From Pedobacter frigiditerrae (GTDB lineage: Bacteria > Bacteroidota > Bacteroidia > Sphingobacteriales > Sphingobacteriaceae): a stretch of 64,000 nt of DNA. Position numbers and translations under genes: made by a program. The number at the start of each line of letters is the position of its first letter. The stretch's first letter is position 1. Below, piece after piece: positions 61,077 through 64,000 of this stretch. Below the pieces are notes generated by a model. It saw nothing but the letters and a program-made list of their open reading frames with translations. It was not told the DNA's origin and searched no databases. The stretch is taken from positions 558,301 through 622,300 of the forward strand of contig NZ_SJSK01000003.1 in assembly GCF_004331645.1 (NCBI RefSeq). Reading direction: 5' to 3'.

Positions 61077-61919
61077 TTAGAGGTATAAATTATACTTTAA
61101 GTTACCCGTGTTAAATAGTTTGAAATAACCATTTAATGCAAGGAATTCATCCAAATTTAAAACATTTTGAGCTTCAAATTTACCTAAAATTACTTTTGGT
61201 AGTCGATGAGGAAAATATCTTGTAAGACTTTCTATGTTTATATATATAAAAGCTGGGGCAGTTATTTGATTAAGTTGAAAACCTAATTTATCATAGCCCT
61301 TTCCTAAAGACCAATCTCTATCGGCATAACTCATTAAATCGTTAACCTTAACTTGTTTTAAAAAGTGTTTAATTAATTTACTTAATCCGCCTACGATAGT
61401 TAATCCATCAATTGAGGCAAAACGTACTAATTCTGCAGAATGATAATTTTCTCCTTTGCTTTTCATCGGCCTTGCCTCACTAAAACTAGCTATAGCAATT
61501 AATTTATCATTATCCATTAAACCATAATGATATTTGGCCTTTATGTAACCTTGTAAGTGGTTATCGTTTAAGAAAGTAGAGGCTTGTTTTAAATTTAAAG
61601 TGACAATTTTAGCCTTACGACCATGGTAGCCTTTATTTAAACCTAAAAAGGAATTTATTCTGCTTAATACCTGAGTTCTTTTAGTTAACCAAACATCTTC
61701 CCACAGCTGAACAAGTAATAGATTTTCCTCTTCATATCTTTTCTGTAATTCAATTAATTCTTCAGGATTGAAGTTATTACTTACTGGTATTAAATGAATT
61801 AATAATTTTTGGCCAAAACCAATTATAAAATAAGGTTCAACGCATCGTATCTGAGCTTGGTGATAAATACCTTGAACAGTTAAAAAAACATCTTCTTGCC
61901 AAAACGGATTTAAACCCAC
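61077..61919 (-). CDS. Conserved hypothetical protein with phage-type GNAT-like C-terminal domain
   Basis: 280 residues, no signal peptide. The C-terminal half has a pattern I associate with a domain found behind nucleases in phage proteins: 'FLNDNHLQGYIKAKYHYGL', 'LIAIASFSEARPM', 'SAELVRFASIDGLTIVGGLSKLIKHFL' (in parts), 'SYADRDWSLGKGYDKLGF', ending in Tyr/Phe-rich sequence. The alternation of strands and helices recalls an acetyltransferase fold. The N-terminal half is unlike a known nuclease. It overlaps the preceding gene by 10 bp and touches miaA, so it is operonic. Function unknown. Confidence 0.75.
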   Translation of the reverse strand: MGLNPFWQEDVFLTVQGIYHQAQIRCVEPYFIIGFGQKLLIHLIPVSNNFNPEELIELQKRYEEENLLLVQLWEDVWLTKRTQVLSRINSFLGLNKGYHGRKAKIVTLNLKQASTFLNDNHLQGYIKAKYHYGLMDNDKLIAIASFSEARPMKSKGENYHSAELVRFASIDGLTIVGGLSKLIKHFLKQVKVNDLMSYADRDWSLGKGYDKLGFQLNQITAPAFIYINIESLTRYFPHRLPKVILGKFEAQNVLNLDEFLALNGYFKLFNTGNLKYNLYL

Positions 61920-62284
61920 CCCTTTTGTTTAAAATTAGTAAAGTTTAAACCAAGGGCATTTATTATTTGGGCGAGTAAGTTATCATCAATTTTTGTAATG
62001 GAAAAACAAGAACCATTATCAATTGAAAAACTTAGTAAATCTGGATGTAAAATTTTGTTCGCCTCTTCGGCCAATGAAAATATGCAAAATTTTACAGCCT
62101 CATTTTCAATAGCAACACTAGCAAAAGGAACAACTTCAATCTTTTCGCCATTCGTGTCAAATAACTTCTCACTCCAAAGCTCATAAACAGTTTCACTATT
62201 TATCCTGGCAGTAAATCCGTTAGCAGTATAAGGGTGAAGGTTTGCTCTAATGGTTTGAAAAATTTCTACAAAATCGGTTTTCAT
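61910..62284 (-). CDS. Hypothetical protein, first gene of the miaA operon
   Basis: 124 residues, soluble, no motif recognised. A central 'KFCIFSLAEEANKILHPDLL' and 'GSCFSITKIDDNLLAQIINALGL' suggest an alpha/beta fold. Its 3' end overlaps the next gene by 10 bp, which argues for real coupled translation. Nothing in the sequence reveals a function. Confidence 0.65.
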   Translation of the reverse strand: MKTDFVEIFQTIRANLHPYTANGFTARINSETVYELWSEKLFDTNGEKIEVVPFASVAIENEAVKFCIFSLAEEANKILHPDLLSFSIDNGSCFSITKIDDNLLAQIINALGLNFTNFKQKGWV

Positions 62285-62346
62285 AAGCTTGGCTTTAGTT
62301 TGCTTAGTAGAACACTAAATTAACATCAATTGTTCATTTAAACAAT

Positions 62347-63432
62347 TTATAAATTTATCCACCATTTATTTTTGGGAAGATTATTTTCAAGGTTAAAGGT
62401 TTCGCCGAGCTGTGGTGTTAAAACATCAACATTTAAATCAAATGAACTTTTAACAACTCCATTTACAGATTCATCCCAATTATGAAGTGCTAATCTATAT
62501 TTACCCCAGTGCACTGGAAGTAAATATTTAGCATTTAAATCTTTACTTGCCAAAGCAACTTCATTAGGAAACATATGAATATTTGGCCACATTTTATTGT
62601 ACTGACCACATTCTAAAATGGCTAAATCAAAAGGCCCATGACTTTCACCAATTTCTTTAAAGTGGGTATCATAACCCGAATCGCCGCCTAAATAAAGGTT
62701 ATTGTATTTTGTTTTAAGGATAAAAGAAGACCAAAGTGTTTGGTTCCTTTTAAATAATCTCCCAGAAAAATGTCTAGCTGGAATAGCTTTAAAAGAAATA
62801 TTTGCCAATGGTGATATTTCATCTTGCCAAGCTAACTCTGTTATTCTTTCAGATTCTATTCCCCAATGTTCTAAATGGGCGCCAACTCCAAGAGATGTGA
62901 TAAACCTTGCTCTTGAATTTTTCAATTTCAAAATGGCATTATAATCTAAATGGTCATAATGGTCATGGGTAATTAAAATTATATTTAAAGGAGGAAAGTC
63001 TTCAATGTTTATAAAATCGGTACCCGCAAATCTTTTTGTTCCAAGAAATTGAAAAGGAGATGTTCTCTCGCTAAAAATAGGGTCTACTAAAATATTTATC
63101 CCATCTACTTGAATTAAATAAGATGAGTGGCCAAACCAAGTTAGTTTCAATTGTTCTGAATTACTAAAATCTGGTTTTTGATGAGGAATTATATTTTTTG
63201 GAGTGCCATCCTTATTGCCTGCCATTACTTTAGAAAGCATATCCCAATAAGAAACACCTTCTGGTTTAACAGGTGTAAAACTTTGGTTTTTAATTTCTCC
63301 ATCTTGATAATTAGGAAGTTCCTTAATCTTTTCTAATCTATTTCCGGCAGGTAATTTACCAAATACAGGCAAGTTAATTACAAAAAAAGTGAAAAGAGCC
63401 AGTAGTATAACGATGGATAAGAAGATGTACAT
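62347..63432 (-). CDS. Metallo-beta-lactamase fold hydrolase (NAPE-PLD-like)
   Basis: 361 residues with an N-terminal membrane anchor or signal (about 2-20), then the MBL fold: 'WFGHSSYLIQVDGINILVDP', the zinc motif 'THDHYDHLDY' (HxHxDH), 'GGDSGYDTHF' (Asp ligand) and 'LPVHWGKYRLALHNWDE' (His). The sequence is of the UlaG/RomA/NAPE-PLD group rather than true beta-lactamases: 'FSERTSPFQFLG' and 'MFPNEVALASKDL' are seen in relatives annotated as N-acyl-phosphatidylethanolamine phospholipase D. Membrane lipid phosphodiesterase activity is therefore plausible, not shown. Confidence 0.9.
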   Translation of the reverse strand: MYIFLSIVILLALFTFFVINLPVFGKLPAGNRLEKIKELPNYQDGEIKNQSFTPVKPEGVSYWDMLSKVMAGNKDGTPKNIIPHQKPDFSNSEQLKLTWFGHSSYLIQVDGINILVDPIFSERTSPFQFLGTKRFAGTDFINIEDFPPLNIILITHDHYDHLDYNAILKLKNSRARFITSLGVGAHLEHWGIESERITELAWQDEISPLANISFKAIPARHFSGRLFKRNQTLWSSFILKTKYNNLYLGGDSGYDTHFKEIGESHGPFDLAILECGQYNKMWPNIHMFPNEVALASKDLNAKYLLPVHWGKYRLALHNWDESVNGVVKSSFDLNVDVLTPQLGETFNLENNLPKNKWWINL

Positions 63433-63516
63433 TTTTATGGATTAAACTATTCTACAATTATATGTACAATTTTGCTGACGTAATAGCGCCAATTCTTAAT
63501 TTAAAGTAAATAAAAA

Positions 63517-63544
63517 AGCCTTCAACCATTTAAGGTTGAAGGCT
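63517..63544 (-). terminator. Strong terminator of the glycine-zipper lipoprotein gene
   Basis: AGCCTTCAACC (63517-63527) pairs perfectly with GGTTGAAGGCT (63534-63544), loop 'atttaa'; on the minus strand T6 follows. It lies 18 bp past the stop codon. Confidence 0.85.
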
Positions 63545-63561
63545 CGTATATAAAGTGTATT

Positions 63562-64000
63562 TTAATTTTTCGGTTGTACTCTTCCGCTTTTTACATCTCT
63601 AGACCTACCGATTACATAACCAGCTCCAGCACCTGCTAACCCACCAATTATTGCACCTCTACCATCTTTTTTATCAATTAACACACCACTTAAAGCACCA
63701 ACTCCAGCTCCTATTGCAGTACCTTTTGCAGCACTACTCCATCCTTTTTTCTGTGCTGCAGTAGTTGTACCTGCCGAAGATGTTGTTGTACTACCGCTAG
63801 ATGAATAGCTCGATGAAGCACTACGTCTTGCAGCAGCTAATTCTGCTTGGTGTTTTTGCTCTTTTAACAATTCTTGTTTAGCAACTTCTGCCCTTTTAAA
63901 ACTATCTAATTTTAAACTATCTCTAACTGCAGCCATTGCTTGTTCTTTTGCTAGTGCTTCTTCTTTAGCACTATTGCCACATGATGCTAATCCTATAGCC
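63562..64000 (-). CDS. Glycine-zipper lipoprotein, 5' end outside window
   Basis: The frame stays open to the window edge. Reading back from Met at 63936, the protein has 'AIGLASCGNSAKEEALAKEQ', a lipoprotein box with Cys, so the true start lies beyond 64000. A helical Glu/Ala/Lys-rich stretch ('KRAEVAKQELLKEQKHQAEL') and a Ser/Thr-rich linker come before a glycine-zipper domain ('GTAIGAGVGALSGVLI', 'RGAIIGGLAGAGAGYVIG') of the YMGG/17-kDa-antigen type, which packs in or on the outer membrane. Function of such lipoproteins is structural or unknown. Confidence 0.85.
   Translation of the reverse strand, partial: AIGLASCGNSAKEEALAKEQAMAAVRDSLKLDSFKRAEVAKQELLKEQKHQAELAAARRSASSSYSSSGSTTTSSAGTTTAAQKKGWSSAAKGTAIGAGVGALSGVLIDKKDGRGAIIGGLAGAGAGYVIGRSRDVKSGRVQPKN

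Noticed and set aside
59006..62284. A restriction-modification system
   Set aside because: Only the methylase is recognised; neither unknown neighbour shows a nuclease motif.

Overview
This 64 kb window looks like ordinary chromosomal DNA of a Bacteroidota species, most likely Sphingobacteriaceae (Pedobacter-like). The signs are low GC, almost no Shine-Dalgarno signals, several TAnnTTTG-type -7 promoter boxes, and families typical of the group: TPR/PD40/OmpA proteins, GH92 mannosidase, DUF3667, DUF6266, DUF6526, a split 5'-nucleotidase and a bacterial alpha-2-macroglobulin. I see no rRNA, tRNA, CRISPR array, insertion sequence or prophage. Species assignment is inference.

Layout. 1-5 kb: end of a LacI-type regulator, mnmA, a split 5'-nucleotidase, an MtfA-type peptidase and a glutathione peroxidase. 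5-17 kb: topA, two small unknown genes, then a giant alpha-2-macroglobulin and penicillin-binding protein 1C. 17-22 kb (mostly minus strand): a lysoplasmalogenase-like (TMEM86/YhhN) gene overlapping a sterol-desaturase/AGMO-like hydroxylase, an RRM protein, a DUF421 membrane protein, a complete BLUF photoreceptor, a YjbR-like protein and a queuosine-precursor transporter. 22-31 kb: a plus-strand run with a Bcr/CflA transporter, a methionine-type aminotransferase plus omega-amidase, then glycosylasparaginase, CutC, a small secreted protein and a GH92 mannosidase, which together suggest N-glycan breakdown. 31-45 kb: lepA, folD, a Rieske protein, queE, an OmpA-family protein, kdsA/kdsD (KDO synthesis), recQ, manC, rlmB and dnaB. 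45-55 kb: a chromate transporter, a TPR protein, etfB/etfA, a bifunctional nuclease, a nucleoside transporter, two tandem DUF3667 genes and citrate synthase. 55-64 kb: a DUF3347 lipoprotein, three related small beta-barrel proteins with a DUF6266 gene among them, a tight operon (unknown, phage-like unknown, miaA, Dam-type methylase), an NAPE-PLD-like hydrolase and a glycine-zipper lipoprotein running off the end.

Most genes are housekeeping. The points most worth a second look are the AGMO-like/TMEM86-like overlapping pair (possible bacterial ether-lipid cleavage module), the BLUF protein in an operon with a queuosine-precursor transporter, CutC inside an apparent N-glycan operon, an orphan adenine methylase fused into the miaA operon, and several intergenic repeat families: a modular nested hairpin element in three places, GTCATTGCGAG-type palindromes, a 7-bp satellite in four places, and an 11-bp tandem repeat ending in a perfect 16-bp hairpin. 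No convincing wholly new system is proved by the sequence alone.
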